This document shows, in pieces, positions 51,568-60,393 of a stretch of DNA of 64,000 nt (positions are counted from its first letter, which is position 1; the number at the start of each line of letters is the position of its first letter). The stretch is from Amphritea pacifica (GTDB lineage Bacteria > Pseudomonadota > Gammaproteobacteria > Pseudomonadales > Balneatricaceae). Under the pieces are notes generated by a model. That model searched no databases, had not been told where the DNA came from, and saw only the letters and a list, made by a program, of their open reading frames with translations. A program made the position numbers and the translations under genes. The DNA lies in contig NZ_JAFFZO010000004.1 in assembly GCF_016924145.1 (NCBI RefSeq), positions 111,809 to 175,808 of the forward strand, in the 5' to 3' direction.

Positions 51568-54093
51568 ATGAGTTCTCTTCCCATATGCGCTGTTCTGCAT
51601 CAGCTTAGTGACGCCCTGAGTCAGCATGATGAGGTGGTGCTGGAAGCGCCCCCCGGTGCAGGTAAGACAACCCTGGTGCCACTTGAACTGCTGCAGCACC
51701 CCGACCTTGCCGGTCAGAAAATTCTGATGCTGGAGCCCCGGCGGCTGGCAGCGAGAATGGCGGCTGCCCGTATGGCAGAGCAGTTGGGCGAGTCCGTTGG
51801 TGACACCGTGGGATACCGGGTGCGGATGGATTCAAAAAGCGGCCCCCAGACCCGTATTGAAGTGGTTACTGAGGGGATTCTGACGCGCATGCTGCAGGAT
51901 GATCCGAGCCTGGACGGTTATGGCCTGGTGATCTTCGATGAGTTTCATGAGCGCAGTCTCGATGCGGATTTTGGTCTGGCGCTGACCCTGCAGGGGCGGG
52001 AGCTGTTTCGTGAAGATCAGCCGCTGAAACTGTTACTGATGTCCGCGACTCTGGATCAGCGGGTGATCGATCAGCTGTTACCCGAAGCTCCACTGATCAG
52101 TAGTGAAGGACGAATCTATCCGGTGGATATCCGGTATCTGGGTGCCGTCGGTCGCGATCAGCGACTGGAAAACGTAGTGTCGAGGGCGATCGAACAGGCG
52201 CTGGAGGAGGAATCCGGAAGTCTGCTGGTGTTTCTGCCGGGGCAGAGAGAGATTCGCAGTGTCATGAGCAACCTTCAGGGCCATCTGCCAGACAGTATCA
52301 TTCTGACGCCACTGTATGGCGATCTGACTATTCAGGCGCAGCAGCAGGCGATAGCGCCGTCTCCGCCGGGACAGCGTAAGGTGGTACTGGCCACCAATAT
52401 TGCTGAGACCAGTCTGACAATCGAGGGGATCCGGGTGGTTATCGATGCCGGACTGAGTCGTGAAGCCCGGCTTGATCCCGCCAGTGGCATGACCCGGTTA
52501 CATACTTGTAAAGTGTCCCGCGCCGCCAGCATTCAGCGGGCCGGCCGGGCAGGGCGGATGGAACCCGGGTGCTGTTACCGGCTCTGGTCCGAGAATCAGC
52601 AGGGTCAACTGGCGCCCCATGCGACACCGGAAATCATGTCCACCGATCTGACCCCGTTAGCCCTGCAGATGGCCCGTTGGGGGGTAGCGGACCCAGCCGA
52701 ACTGCGCTGGCTGAATCAACCACCGGAAGCCGCTTTGACTCAGGGGCGGGAGCTGTTGTTGCGACTCGGTGCATTAAAACCGATGGAGACTGGTCTGCAG
52801 CTCACCGAGAGCGGCGCTCTGATGGCGTTGCTGCCGCTGCATCCAAGACTTGCGCATCTGCTGCTGGTGGGCTGGCAGAGCCAGTGTGTCAGGCTGGCCT
52901 GTGATATTGCTGCGTTGCTCAGTGAGCGGGATCCACTGAGCGGTGATGCCGATTTTGAACGTCGCCTGCACTGGTTAAGAGGGGATATCCCCTGTGCTGC
53001 CAATCAGAAGGGTGTTCTGCAGCGTATTCGCCAACTGAGTCAGCAGTTCTATCGCCTGTGTAGCCGCCATCTGAGTACACTCAGTCAGCGTTCTGTTAAT
53101 CTGCCAGAAACCGAGCTGTGCGCCATGCTGATCGCTCAGGCCTATCCGGATCGGATCGCTGCTAAACGCAGTGATGTCGGCGGCGATTATCAGTTAAGTG
53201 GTGGTCGGGCCGTCAGGTTAGCGGATAGTGATCCGCTGGCAAAATATCGCTGGTTGGCGGTGGCCAGTTGTGGGGGGATGCAGGGGCAGAGCGCCGACCG
53301 GGTGTTTCTGGCCATCGCATTACCGGAAAAGCTGTTCTCCCATGAGCTGTCAGGCCTGGTTGAGCAGCATAAAGTGGTCGAATGGCAGCGGCAACAGGCA
53401 CGGATGTGTTGTGAATTGCAGCGCCGCATCGGGGTGCTGGTATTAGCCCGGGAGGCGCTTGCAGAGGTGCCGGTAAAAGAGAAGAACCAGGCGCTGACAG
53501 AGATGATTCGCAAGCAGGGATTGCAGGTGCTTCCCTGGACTCAGGAGATTAACAGCTGGCGTCAGCGGGTGATGTTTCTGCATCGCTCGCAACCTGAAGG
53601 GGGGAGCTGGCCGGATCTGTCTGATCAGGCCCTGCTCGATACGATGGAAAGCTGGCTGGCGCCCTGGCTTGATCCGGTAAATCATATCAATCACTTTGAC
53701 CGCCTTGATCTGGCGGGCATACTGCAGGGGCTATTGCCGTGGCCACTGCCCAGCGAGCTGGACAAGCTTGCGCCAGTGCGGCTGAAGCTGCCTTCGGGGC
53801 ACAGTGCCACTCTCGATTACAGCGAATCTCCGCCGGTGTTAGCGGTCAAACTGCAGGAGATGTTCGGCTCAACCCAGACCCCGGTAATCGGCTATGGTGT
53901 GGCGGTTAAAATACACCTGTTGTCACCCGCGCGCAGACCGCTGGCGGTGACTCAGGATCTTGCCAGCTTCTGGGCCAATAGTTATCGCGATGTACAGAAG
54001 GATATGAAAGGGCGCTATCCAAAACATCAGTGGCCGGATAACCCGCAGGAGGCGCTGCCCTCTGATGGGATCAAACGGAATAAACGCCATTAG
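51568..54093 (+). CDS. hrpB: ATP-dependent RNA helicase HrpB
   Basis: A 841-residue DEAH-type helicase. Motif I APPGAGKTT is near 27-35, motif II as FDEFHERS (DEFH), motif III SATLD, with QRAGRAGRMEPG as motif VI. The C-terminal HrpB-specific half is intact. I start at ATG 51568; an in-frame TTG two codons earlier is less likely. HrpB is conserved in gammaproteobacteria, with a role in RNA processing that is not well defined. Confidence 0.93.
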   Translation: MSSLPICAVLHQLSDALSQHDEVVLEAPPGAGKTTLVPLELLQHPDLAGQKILMLEPRRLAARMAAARMAEQLGESVGDTVGYRVRMDSKSGPQTRIEVVTEGILTRMLQDDPSLDGYGLVIFDEFHERSLDADFGLALTLQGRELFREDQPLKLLLMSATLDQRVIDQLLPEAPLISSEGRIYPVDIRYLGAVGRDQRLENVVSRAIEQALEEESGSLLVFLPGQREIRSVMSNLQGHLPDSIILTPLYGDLTIQAQQQAIAPSPPGQRKVVLATNIAETSLTIEGIRVVIDAGLSREARLDPASGMTRLHTCKVSRAASIQRAGRAGRMEPGCCYRLWSENQQGQLAPHATPEIMSTDLTPLALQMARWGVADPAELRWLNQPPEAALTQGRELLLRLGALKPMETGLQLTESGALMALLPLHPRLAHLLLVGWQSQCVRLACDIAALLSERDPLSGDADFERRLHWLRGDIPCAANQKGVLQRIRQLSQQFYRLCSRHLSTLSQRSVNLPETELCAMLIAQAYPDRIAAKRSDVGGDYQLSGGRAVRLADSDPLAKYRWLAVASCGGMQGQSADRVFLAIALPEKLFSHELSGLVEQHKVVEWQRQQARMCCELQRRIGVLVLAREALAEVPVKEKNQALTEMIRKQGLQVLPWTQEINSWRQRVMFLHRSQPEGGSWPDLSDQALLDTMESWLAPWLDPVNHINHFDRLDLAGILQGLLPWPLPSELDKLAPVRLKLPSGHSATLDYSESPPVLAVKLQEMFGSTQTPVIGYGVAVKIHLLSPARRPLAVTQDLASFWANSYRDVQKDMKGRYPKHQWPDNPQEALPSDGIKRNKRH

Positions 54094-54153
54094 TGGCGCC
54101 AAAAACTTTATGGCGAGGGGGCTTGACGCTAAAAAGGCATAGGAAAATGTTTT

Positions 54154-54245
54154 ACCACAGAGGACACAGAGCAAACGGAGAAGAGCTATTCATCAGGTTC
54201 CTCTGTGCTCTCCGTGCCCTTAGCATGCCCTCTGGGGACTGTGGT
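54154..54245. repeat. Interspersed CTCTGTG repeat, copy B with terminal inverted repeats
   Basis: ACCACAG (54154-54160) and CTGTGGT (54239-54245) bound a 92-nt element whose left part reads GAGGACACAGAG and whose right part reads CTCTGTGCTCTCCGTGCCC then TTAGCATGCCCTCTGGGG. The right part matches copy A at 38221-38297. MITE-like in form, without target duplication seen. Confidence 0.7.
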
Positions 54246-54335
54246 GAGTCTCTTTTAGTTTGGGGAGGTATCGCTCCACAAAAATTAAACATGGTGCATC
54301 CGGGCCAGGTAAAGCGCAAAGCACCCACAAAGGTT

Positions 54336-55490
54336 TCAGCCTTTGGGGAACTCCTTAACGTAGACATCTGTTTTATGATAGGGGATCTCAATGCCGGCTG
54401 CTGCAAACTGCTTATATATCTCCATTAGCATCTCATGCCTGATTCTGCCCCGGTCTTCGGGGTTGTGAATCCAGCCCAGCAGTTCAAAGTCCAGACCGGA
54501 AGCACCGAAAGCCCGCATCCGAACCCGTGGCTCTGGCAGTTCACAAAACTCCTCATAGCGGTTGCCAATGGTTTGTAAGATCTCACAGACCTGATCGACA
54601 TCAGAGCCATAGGCGACGCTGACGGCTATCGCTATCCTGATATTGGAGTTGATGCCACCGCTTTCATTGACGATCTTCGCATTTGCGATGACTGCATTGG
54701 GCAGGGTGATCTCAATATCATCGCGACTCATCAATCGTGTGCTGCGCAGACCGATATGGGTCACCCGGCCCCGTTCCCCGCTATCGAGATTGACATAGTC
54801 GCCCACTTTGTAGGGTGCATCCACCAGAATGAAAAAACCCGAAAACAGATTTGCCAGGGTATCCTTGGCGGCGAAACCCACGGCGATGCCGACGATACCT
54901 GCTGAAGCCAGCCAGCCGAGGGGGTTGATTCCCCAGATGATCAGTAAACAATAGCTGCCCACTAATATCACAATCAGCCGCACCGATAGGTTAAGAATCG
55001 GAATCGTCTGTGGCTCGATAACCGGGATGCGGTTGTGACTGCTGCTCAGGGATTCCAGGATCGTTGTGCTCAGGTGAAACGCTGCGCGCATCCCGCTGGC
55101 GACGATCACGGACACCGACAGATTTACCAGAATATTGGTTACCACTTCCAGATTTGCGATCTGGGCTGCGAGGGTAAAACCGAAAAAAAGTATTGTGGTA
55201 AACAGCGGTTTGCGCAGGTGCCGGATAACCCTCTCTTCGGCAAAGCCTGGCGATGATACATAAACGTTTTGCAGACTGCGGATGAGTATTGCCCGGAACA
55301 AAAAGGCCACCATGAAAGAGACCATTACGATCAGCATTGCGCCAATCAGTGGATAGTGTTCCAACACGGCCCAATAAGGTTGAAGTGTATCGGGCAAGAG
55401 ATCTTTCAGATTGGGTATTCTGTCAATAATCAGTTCCGGGGGAGGGGTCTGAGTGCCTGGATCTGAATTCTGGATCTCTGATGTCGCCAT
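54336..55490 (-). CDS. MscS-family mechanosensitive channel
   Basis: A 384-residue membrane protein. After a polar N-terminus, hydrophobic segments lie near 48-70, 92-112, 122-142 and 165-190. The conserved MscS pore region is GIAVGFAAKDTLANLFSGFF with ILVDAPYKVGDYVNLD after it, followed by the beta domain (GRVTHIGLRSTRL, TLPNAVIANAKIVN). The C-terminus has the usual vestibule domain. It would release solutes on osmotic downshock. Domain order and length are normal for a small MscS protein. Confidence 0.92.
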   Translation of the reverse strand: MATSEIQNSDPGTQTPPPELIIDRIPNLKDLLPDTLQPYWAVLEHYPLIGAMLIVMVSFMVAFLFRAILIRSLQNVYVSSPGFAEERVIRHLRKPLFTTILFFGFTLAAQIANLEVVTNILVNLSVSVIVASGMRAAFHLSTTILESLSSSHNRIPVIEPQTIPILNLSVRLIVILVGSYCLLIIWGINPLGWLASAGIVGIAVGFAAKDTLANLFSGFFILVDAPYKVGDYVNLDSGERGRVTHIGLRSTRLMSRDDIEITLPNAVIANAKIVNESGGINSNIRIAIAVSVAYGSDVDQVCEILQTIGNRYEEFCELPEPRVRMRAFGASGLDFELLGWIHNPEDRGRIRHEMLMEIYKQFAAAGIEIPYHKTDVYVKEFPKG

Positions 55491-55883
55491 TTACACCTCT
55501 CCAAAGACAGACTGCAATTGAACTTACCGGTCACAACGGGCATTTGATCGCATCCGCGACTGGAGTCTGTCGCTCATCTGAGAGTTGTCCGGTTGCAGCG
55601 TATCCCGTTGATCTGCTGTATACCAATAGAGATAAGTATAGCCCGATATGGGGAATCACCGCGTAGTGGAGATTGTCGGTTATACGGGTGGTATAAAGTG
55701 TAGCGATAAGTGCCAGAGAACAGAGTAATAAATGGTGAGCCTGAATCTGGTTTCGTTCCCGATTCAGCGTGTTGTGGACACGGCTTTTAAACCGGGGGGC
55801 GGCAACAGAAAATAATCGCAATTAAGCCCGTGTGGGTATAAAAAATTTTCAAGTTCGAAGCGGAAATTCTGTACTAAGCTAAA
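55491..55883. other. Gene-free region between MscS gene and putative small RNA
   Basis: No convincing gene; one minus-strand frame here has hydrophobic stretches but no ribosome site or coding signs. A possible promoter (TTCAAG at 55848-55853, TACTAA at 55872-55877, 18-nt spacer) lies at its right end. Confidence 0.4.
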
Positions 55884-55997
55884 GTTACTCTGCAAAGACA
55901 GAGAAGCAATAGCCTCAATAAGTTGGGGCTGAAAAGAGATAGAAGAAAATACTTCGCATGCCACATGTAGCCCCGCTAGCGCGGGGCTCTCTTTTTT
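55884..55997 (+). ncRNA. Candidate small RNA with intrinsic terminator
   Basis: About 114 nt between a promoter-like pair and a strong terminator. The terminator stem AGCCCCGC/GCGGGGCT (55969-55976 with 55981-55988) is followed by CTCTTTTTTT. No open frame on the plus strand explains the terminator, since the gene to the left points away. No similarity to a known sRNA class was recognised. Confidence 0.35.
55969..55997 (+). terminator. Strong orphan terminator
   Basis: An 8-bp GC-rich stem with 4-nt loop and a run of seven T residues. No annotated plus-strand gene ends nearby, so it must end an unannotated transcript. Confidence 0.8.
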
Positions 55998-56152
55998 TGT
56001 TCCGTTTTTATCAGATGCTTTCATTGGCTGTTCCTGCCCCGGCTTTCATCATAAACTTGATGTCAGCGACTCAATGCATTGTGCTTGTGTTGATGATTTC
56101 TGGTTTATCATCGTGATAGCCTCCGATCTGAACAAGCCACTGGAGAACAGAT

Positions 56153-56842
56153 ATGCACAGACAGACCTTTGCTTTTGATGTTTATGGCACTCTGGTCGAT
56201 CCACTCGAGATGGGCAGGCATCTGCAGATGATGGTGGGTGATAAAGCCGCAGATCTGGCCAGTATATGGCGGGAAAAACAGGTAGAGTATGCCTTTCGAC
56301 GTGGCCTGATGGGGCGATACGAGCCGTTTAATGTCTGTACCCTGCAGGCTCTTGAGTATGCCCTTGGAATAACCGGTCTCTCCCTGACGACAGAGCAACA
56401 ACAGTTCCTGATGGCTCAGTATCAGCAACTGGCGACCTATAGCGATGTTATTCCTGCTATCGAGTCGTTGCGGGCGCAGGGCCACTACTGTGTGGCTTTT
56501 TCTAACGGACCTGCTGATAAGGTCAGAGCGTTGTTGAACAATGCCAATGTGCTAGAGTTGCTGGATGATGTTGTCAGTGTCGATGAGATTAAACGCTATA
56601 AACCCGATCCGGCGGTCTATCTGCATCTGTTAAATCGCACCGCCAGCCGGGCGGGCGATGCCTGGCTGATATCAAGCAATGCCTGGGATGTGATGGGGGC
56701 TAAGCATGCGGGTCTGAATGCCGCATGGATTCAGCGAGATCCGGCTGCGGTGTTTGATTTTTGGGATATTTCACCGGATAAAACCGTGAATTCACTCCAG
56801 AATCTTGCAGAAGAGTTCAGTATAAGCAACGGTTTAGAGTGA
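56153..56842 (+). CDS. Haloacid dehalogenase type II-like hydrolase
   Basis: A 229-residue HAD enzyme. The nucleophile motif is FAFDVYGTLVDP (Asp9), with VAFSNGPADKVRALL as motif II, the KRYKPDPAVY lysine motif III, and LISSNAWDVMGAKHAGLNAAW as the acidic motif IV region. This pattern is that of L-2-haloacid dehalogenases; many members act on other substrates. Its own promoter should lie in 56000-56150. Confidence 0.88.
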   Translation: MHRQTFAFDVYGTLVDPLEMGRHLQMMVGDKAADLASIWREKQVEYAFRRGLMGRYEPFNVCTLQALEYALGITGLSLTTEQQQFLMAQYQQLATYSDVIPAIESLRAQGHYCVAFSNGPADKVRALLNNANVLELLDDVVSVDEIKRYKPDPAVYLHLLNRTASRAGDAWLISSNAWDVMGAKHAGLNAAWIQRDPAAVFDFWDISPDKTVNSLQNLAEEFSISNGLE

Positions 56843-56877
56843 TGAATGCTCGCTTTTGGTGCGGTGCGGAAAAAAAA

Positions 56878-56897
56878 GACCCGGCGGGCGCCGGGTC
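56878..56897 (-). terminator. Hairpin with T-run on the minus strand
   Basis: A perfect 8-bp stem (GACCCGGC with GCCGGGTC, 4-nt loop). On the minus strand it is followed by TTTTTTTT. It would end a leftward transcript, such as read-through from the pirin gene about 270 nt away; on the plus strand it lacks a T-run. Confidence 0.65.
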
Positions 56898-57167
56898 GAA
56901 GTAAGCCAAATTAGTGGCTCAAAAAGCAAAGTGCTATTTCAATATAGCGAATTTTTTGTGCATTGCAACAATGTTTTGGTAAAAATTTTATTACACTCCG
57001 GGATAATCGGGCTGAAAGCCCCATTCTGTTTGGAATTTTTTGTTATATACCGATCTGTTTTAAAAACGCTGACGGTTGAATCAGGCTGTTTGCCGAACCC
57101 TTTTCAGGTCAGGAGCAGAGGTTTTTAAGTCAGGAGTCGGGGGTTTCCCGGTCAGGAGCAGGGTTTT
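56898..57167. other. Gene-free stretch left of the pirin gene
   Basis: No gene is seen. The left half is AT-rich; the right half holds three short near-repeats of GTCAGGAGCAG/GTCAGGAGTCGG (about 57107-57163). Confidence 0.4.
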
Positions 57168-57875
57168 TCAGGGCAGGGTGAAATAAAAGCCCTCGGCACG
57201 ACTGATTCCCCGCAGGGAGATCAGTGGTTCATCTTCAAATAGCATCGCATCGCCCGCCAGTAATAAACTTCCATTGACCTCCAGCTCGCCCCTGAAGAGA
57301 AACAGAAAGCCGTGGGCTGCGGCTGGCAGACCGTAGCTGGCGTGTTGCAGACGGAACTGATACATCTCAGCATTTTGACCAAGCTGCAGCGAATCATCCC
57401 GGCCATCAGGGGATGCGATCAGTTGTACCCCCTCGCGACTCAGGAGTTTACGCGACTGATAGCGTGGTGGATTGCCGGTGGTCTCGGGTACGATCCAGAA
57501 CTGCAGCATTTTCAGGTTGTTTTCCAGCGAGGCGTTCTGTTCGGTAAACTCAGTGCCTGTTCCGGTACTGAGCAGTTGCAGACTGCGTCCCTCTAACAGC
57601 TTTCGGTTGCCCAGTGAGTCAGTATGCAGGTTTTTACCATCGAGAATAACGGAGATGATCTCCATATCCTGATGGGTGCTCGGATCGATTGCCGCACCCG
57701 GATGCAACAGATCTTCATTGGCCACCCGCAGTTCGGAAACTCCCATCCATTCTGGATCGAAATAGCTGCCGAATGAGAATACATGCCGGGATTCAAGCCA
57801 GCCGAAATGGGCATAACCCCGGTCTGAAGCACGTTTTATTCTGATCATCTGGGTTCGCAAGTGAGAACTGTTCAT
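57168..57875 (-). CDS. Pirin-family bicupin protein (1)
   Basis: A 235-residue cupin protein. RASDRGYAHFGWLESRHVFSF and DPEWMGVSELRVANEDLLHPG match the YhaK/pirin N-terminal cupin (HPG motif with metal-binding His), and STHQDMEIISVIL continues it. The start ATG 57875 is preferred because the upstream in-frame region lacks family sequence. Some pirins are quercetin dioxygenases or redox-sensitive regulators. It is divergent from a TauE/SafE exporter gene. Confidence 0.85.
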   Translation of the reverse strand: MNSSHLRTQMIRIKRASDRGYAHFGWLESRHVFSFGSYFDPEWMGVSELRVANEDLLHPGAAIDPSTHQDMEIISVILDGKNLHTDSLGNRKLLEGRSLQLLSTGTGTEFTEQNASLENNLKMLQFWIVPETTGNPPRYQSRKLLSREGVQLIASPDGRDDSLQLGQNAEMYQFRLQHASYGLPAAAHGFLFLFRGELEVNGSLLLAGDAMLFEDEPLISLRGISRAEGFYFTLP

Positions 57876-57972
57876 CACTGTTTTACCCTGTCCGCAGCAG
57901 AGTGTAAATACGAAGATAAGTTTTACCGTCCTCTGCATCAGGGTAAAATGCTGCTTTTATCGGGGGAATTCA

Positions 57973-58722
57973 GTGGATCTTATCCTGTCATTTAGCTGGG
58001 CGTTCTGGCTGTTAGCCGCTATCGGTGTGTTATTAACCGGTATTTCTAAGTCGGGCTTTGCCGGAGGAGTTGGCGTGATTAGCGTACCGCTGATGTCGCT
58101 CTATATCGGTCCGGTGCAGGCCGCCGCCATTATGTTGCCACTGTTGATTCTGATGGACTTTTTCAGTGTACGGGCCTGGTGGCACAGCAAACGTAACGAT
58201 CTGTTAAAGATTATGGTGCCAGGTGCGGTGCTGGGGATCTTTATCGGCTATCTGCTGTTTGGTTATCTGAATGACGATGTATTACGCCTGTTACTGGGCA
58301 TTCTGTCGATTGGTTTTGCGCTCTGGGGGTTACTGAACGGTTCAACGCTGGGCCGGACCGCTTCGCCGGTAGTCGGATCTATCTCCAGTACGGTAGCGGG
58401 GTTCACCAGCTTTATCGCCCATGCCGGGGGGCCGCCGATGAATTTCTATCTGATTCCTATGAAACTGCCCCGGGCCGAATTTCTTGGCACCGCTGTGGTG
58501 TTTCTGGCGATCGTCAATCTGGTCAAACTGATGGCCTATGGTGTACTGGGACAGATCAATACCGATAACCTGCTGGTGGGGCTGGTGCTGGCCCCTGTCG
58601 CCTGGATCGGTATCAGACTGGGGCTGGTGATCCATCATAAACTGGATGATCAGCTGTTTTACCGCATTATTCTGATTATGCTGCTGATAGTCGGTATTAA
58701 GCTGATCTATGATGGGATCTGA
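57973..58722 (+). CDS. TauE/SafE-family anion exporter
   Basis: A 249-residue membrane protein with about eight hydrophobic helices, starting at GTG 57973 with GGGGGA upstream. ISKSGFAGGVGVISVPLMSL is the family signature. Members export sulfite, sulfoacetate or related small acids. No sulfonate degradation genes are nearby, so the substrate is unknown. Confidence 0.88.
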   Translation: MDLILSFSWAFWLLAAIGVLLTGISKSGFAGGVGVISVPLMSLYIGPVQAAAIMLPLLILMDFFSVRAWWHSKRNDLLKIMVPGAVLGIFIGYLLFGYLNDDVLRLLLGILSIGFALWGLLNGSTLGRTASPVVGSISSTVAGFTSFIAHAGGPPMNFYLIPMKLPRAEFLGTAVVFLAIVNLVKLMAYGVLGQINTDNLLVGLVLAPVAWIGIRLGLVIHHKLDDQLFYRIILIMLLIVGIKLIYDGI

Positions 58723-58817
58723 GGGCGCCTGATCTGATCGTTTTTTAATTCAGGGCTGGCTCTTTTTTTAAAATGGCTGCTAGGCTTTACTCATTGAACC
58801 GTTCATGGGAGTGAGTT

Positions 58818-60374
58818 ATGTCGGCAAAACCGGTAGTTGCGGATAACAAACCCGCTAAGGTCGAGCTCATTGAGGGGCAGGAGTATCATTTCTGTGTCTG
58901 TGGGCGTTCCTCTAAACAACCTTTCTGCGATGGTTCCCATGCGGGGACGGGCCTGACACCCAAAGCGTTCCGGGCTGAGCGTACCGGGGAGGCGTGGCTG
59001 TGCGCCTGCAAACATACCGGCAACGCCCCCTATTGTGATGGCAGCCATAAACAGTTTGATGCCGCCGCTGTGGGCTATGAGGGGCCAGAGTCGGCTGTGT
59101 CTGATGGTGCTTCCGATAACACGCCCCCGCGGGCGGTGAATACGCCTGAGGAGTCCACTGTCGAGTTTATCCATCAGTTGGCCCGTGAAGGGATAAAGGG
59201 GGTCGGCTCCCATGGTCCGATGACCGCAATGGGTGTGCCCCGCAATCGGCTGCCAGCCTGGGATGATATTCAGATTATGGTCGCTCAGATGGCCCGTAAG
59301 CCGTTGCTGGAAGATGCAGTGGTGGAAACCTCGCTGGTAATTGGCCCGGAAGCGAAAAAACCGTTGCAGCTGGATATCCCTCTGTTTGTCTCCGATATGA
59401 GCTTTGGCTCGCTCTCGGAAGAAGCGAAAACCGCCCTGGCAAAAGGGGCTGAACTGGCCGGTACGGGTATCTGTTCCGGTGAGGGCGGTATGCTGCCGGA
59501 GGAACAGCAGGCTAACTCCCGTTATTTTTATGAACTTGCCAGTGCTAAATTTGGTTATCGCGAAACGTTGCTGGAGCAGGTGCAGGCGTTTCATTTTAAA
59601 GGGGGGCAAGGGGCTAAAACCGGTACCGGAGGCCATCTGCCCGCCAGTAAAAATGTCGGAAAGATCTCTCAGGTGCGGGGGATTCCGGAGGGGCAGGAAG
59701 CGCTATCGCCGCCGACCTTTACCGATCTGCACAGTGTGGCCGATTTTAGCCACTTTGCCGACCGGGTTCGGGAGATCAGTGGGGGGATTCCGGTAGGCTT
59801 TAAGCTCAGTGCCAACCATATTGAGCGGGATATTGAGTTTGCTCTGAAAGCCGGGGCCGATTATATCATCCTTGATGGTCGGGGCGGCGGTACGGGAGCC
59901 GCGCCACAGTTGTTCAGAGATCATATCAGTGTGCCCACGATTCCGGCCCTGGCCAGGGCTCGGCGCTGTCTGAATATTAACGGCGCTTCCGGGCGGGTCA
60001 CCCTGATCATTACCGGAGGGCTCAGGGTGCCGAGCGATTTTGTTAAAGCGCTGGCACTGGGAGCCGATGGCATTGCGCTGGCCAACAGTGCGATGCAGTC
60101 GATCGGCTGCGTGGCGGCGCGGATCTGTAACACCAATAACTGCCCGGCGGGCATCGCAACCCAGAAGGCCGACCTGCGTCAGCGGTTGAATGTGGACAAG
60201 TCCGCCGCTCAGTTGGCCAACTTTCTGACCGGCTCGGTGCATCTGATGCAGGTGATGGCCCGGGCCTGCGGGCATCATCATCTGCAACAGTTTGATATGG
60301 GCGATCTGGCTACCTGGAATCGGGATCTGGCGTATCTTTCGGGGATAACCTATTCAGGTGTTGTCCCCCTCTGA
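58818..60374 (+). CDS. Fusion of two CDGSH iron-sulfur domains with a glutamate-synthase-like FMN domain
   Basis: A 518-residue protein. Two CDGSH motifs, at C26/C28/C37/H41 and C62/C64/C73/H77, each can hold a [2Fe-2S] cluster. From about 110 on it resembles the GltB synthase (FMN) domain: GSHGPMTAMG, SFGSLSEEAKTALAKGA, GEGGMLPEEQ, GRGGGTGAAP for the phosphate site, and a C-x5-C-x4-C [3Fe-4S] motif near 435-447 (GCVAARICNTNNCPAGI). There is no glutamine amidotransferase domain, so it is not a complete glutamate synthase. GGGAG precedes ATG. Confidence 0.88.
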   Translation: MSAKPVVADNKPAKVELIEGQEYHFCVCGRSSKQPFCDGSHAGTGLTPKAFRAERTGEAWLCACKHTGNAPYCDGSHKQFDAAAVGYEGPESAVSDGASDNTPPRAVNTPEESTVEFIHQLAREGIKGVGSHGPMTAMGVPRNRLPAWDDIQIMVAQMARKPLLEDAVVETSLVIGPEAKKPLQLDIPLFVSDMSFGSLSEEAKTALAKGAELAGTGICSGEGGMLPEEQQANSRYFYELASAKFGYRETLLEQVQAFHFKGGQGAKTGTGGHLPASKNVGKISQVRGIPEGQEALSPPTFTDLHSVADFSHFADRVREISGGIPVGFKLSANHIERDIEFALKAGADYIILDGRGGGTGAAPQLFRDHISVPTIPALARARRCLNINGASGRVTLIITGGLRVPSDFVKALALGADGIALANSAMQSIGCVAARICNTNNCPAGIATQKADLRQRLNVDKSAAQLANFLTGSVHLMQVMARACGHHHLQQFDMGDLATWNRDLAYLSGITYSGVVPL

Positions 60375-60393
60375 ATAGAGGGGGAGATCGGTT

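Noticed and set aside
55531-56024. Minus-strand open frames between mscS and the dehalogenase gene, one with hydrophobic stretches
   Set aside because: No ribosome site, no family features, and one frame reads through the terminator palindrome (SPALAGL from a hairpin).
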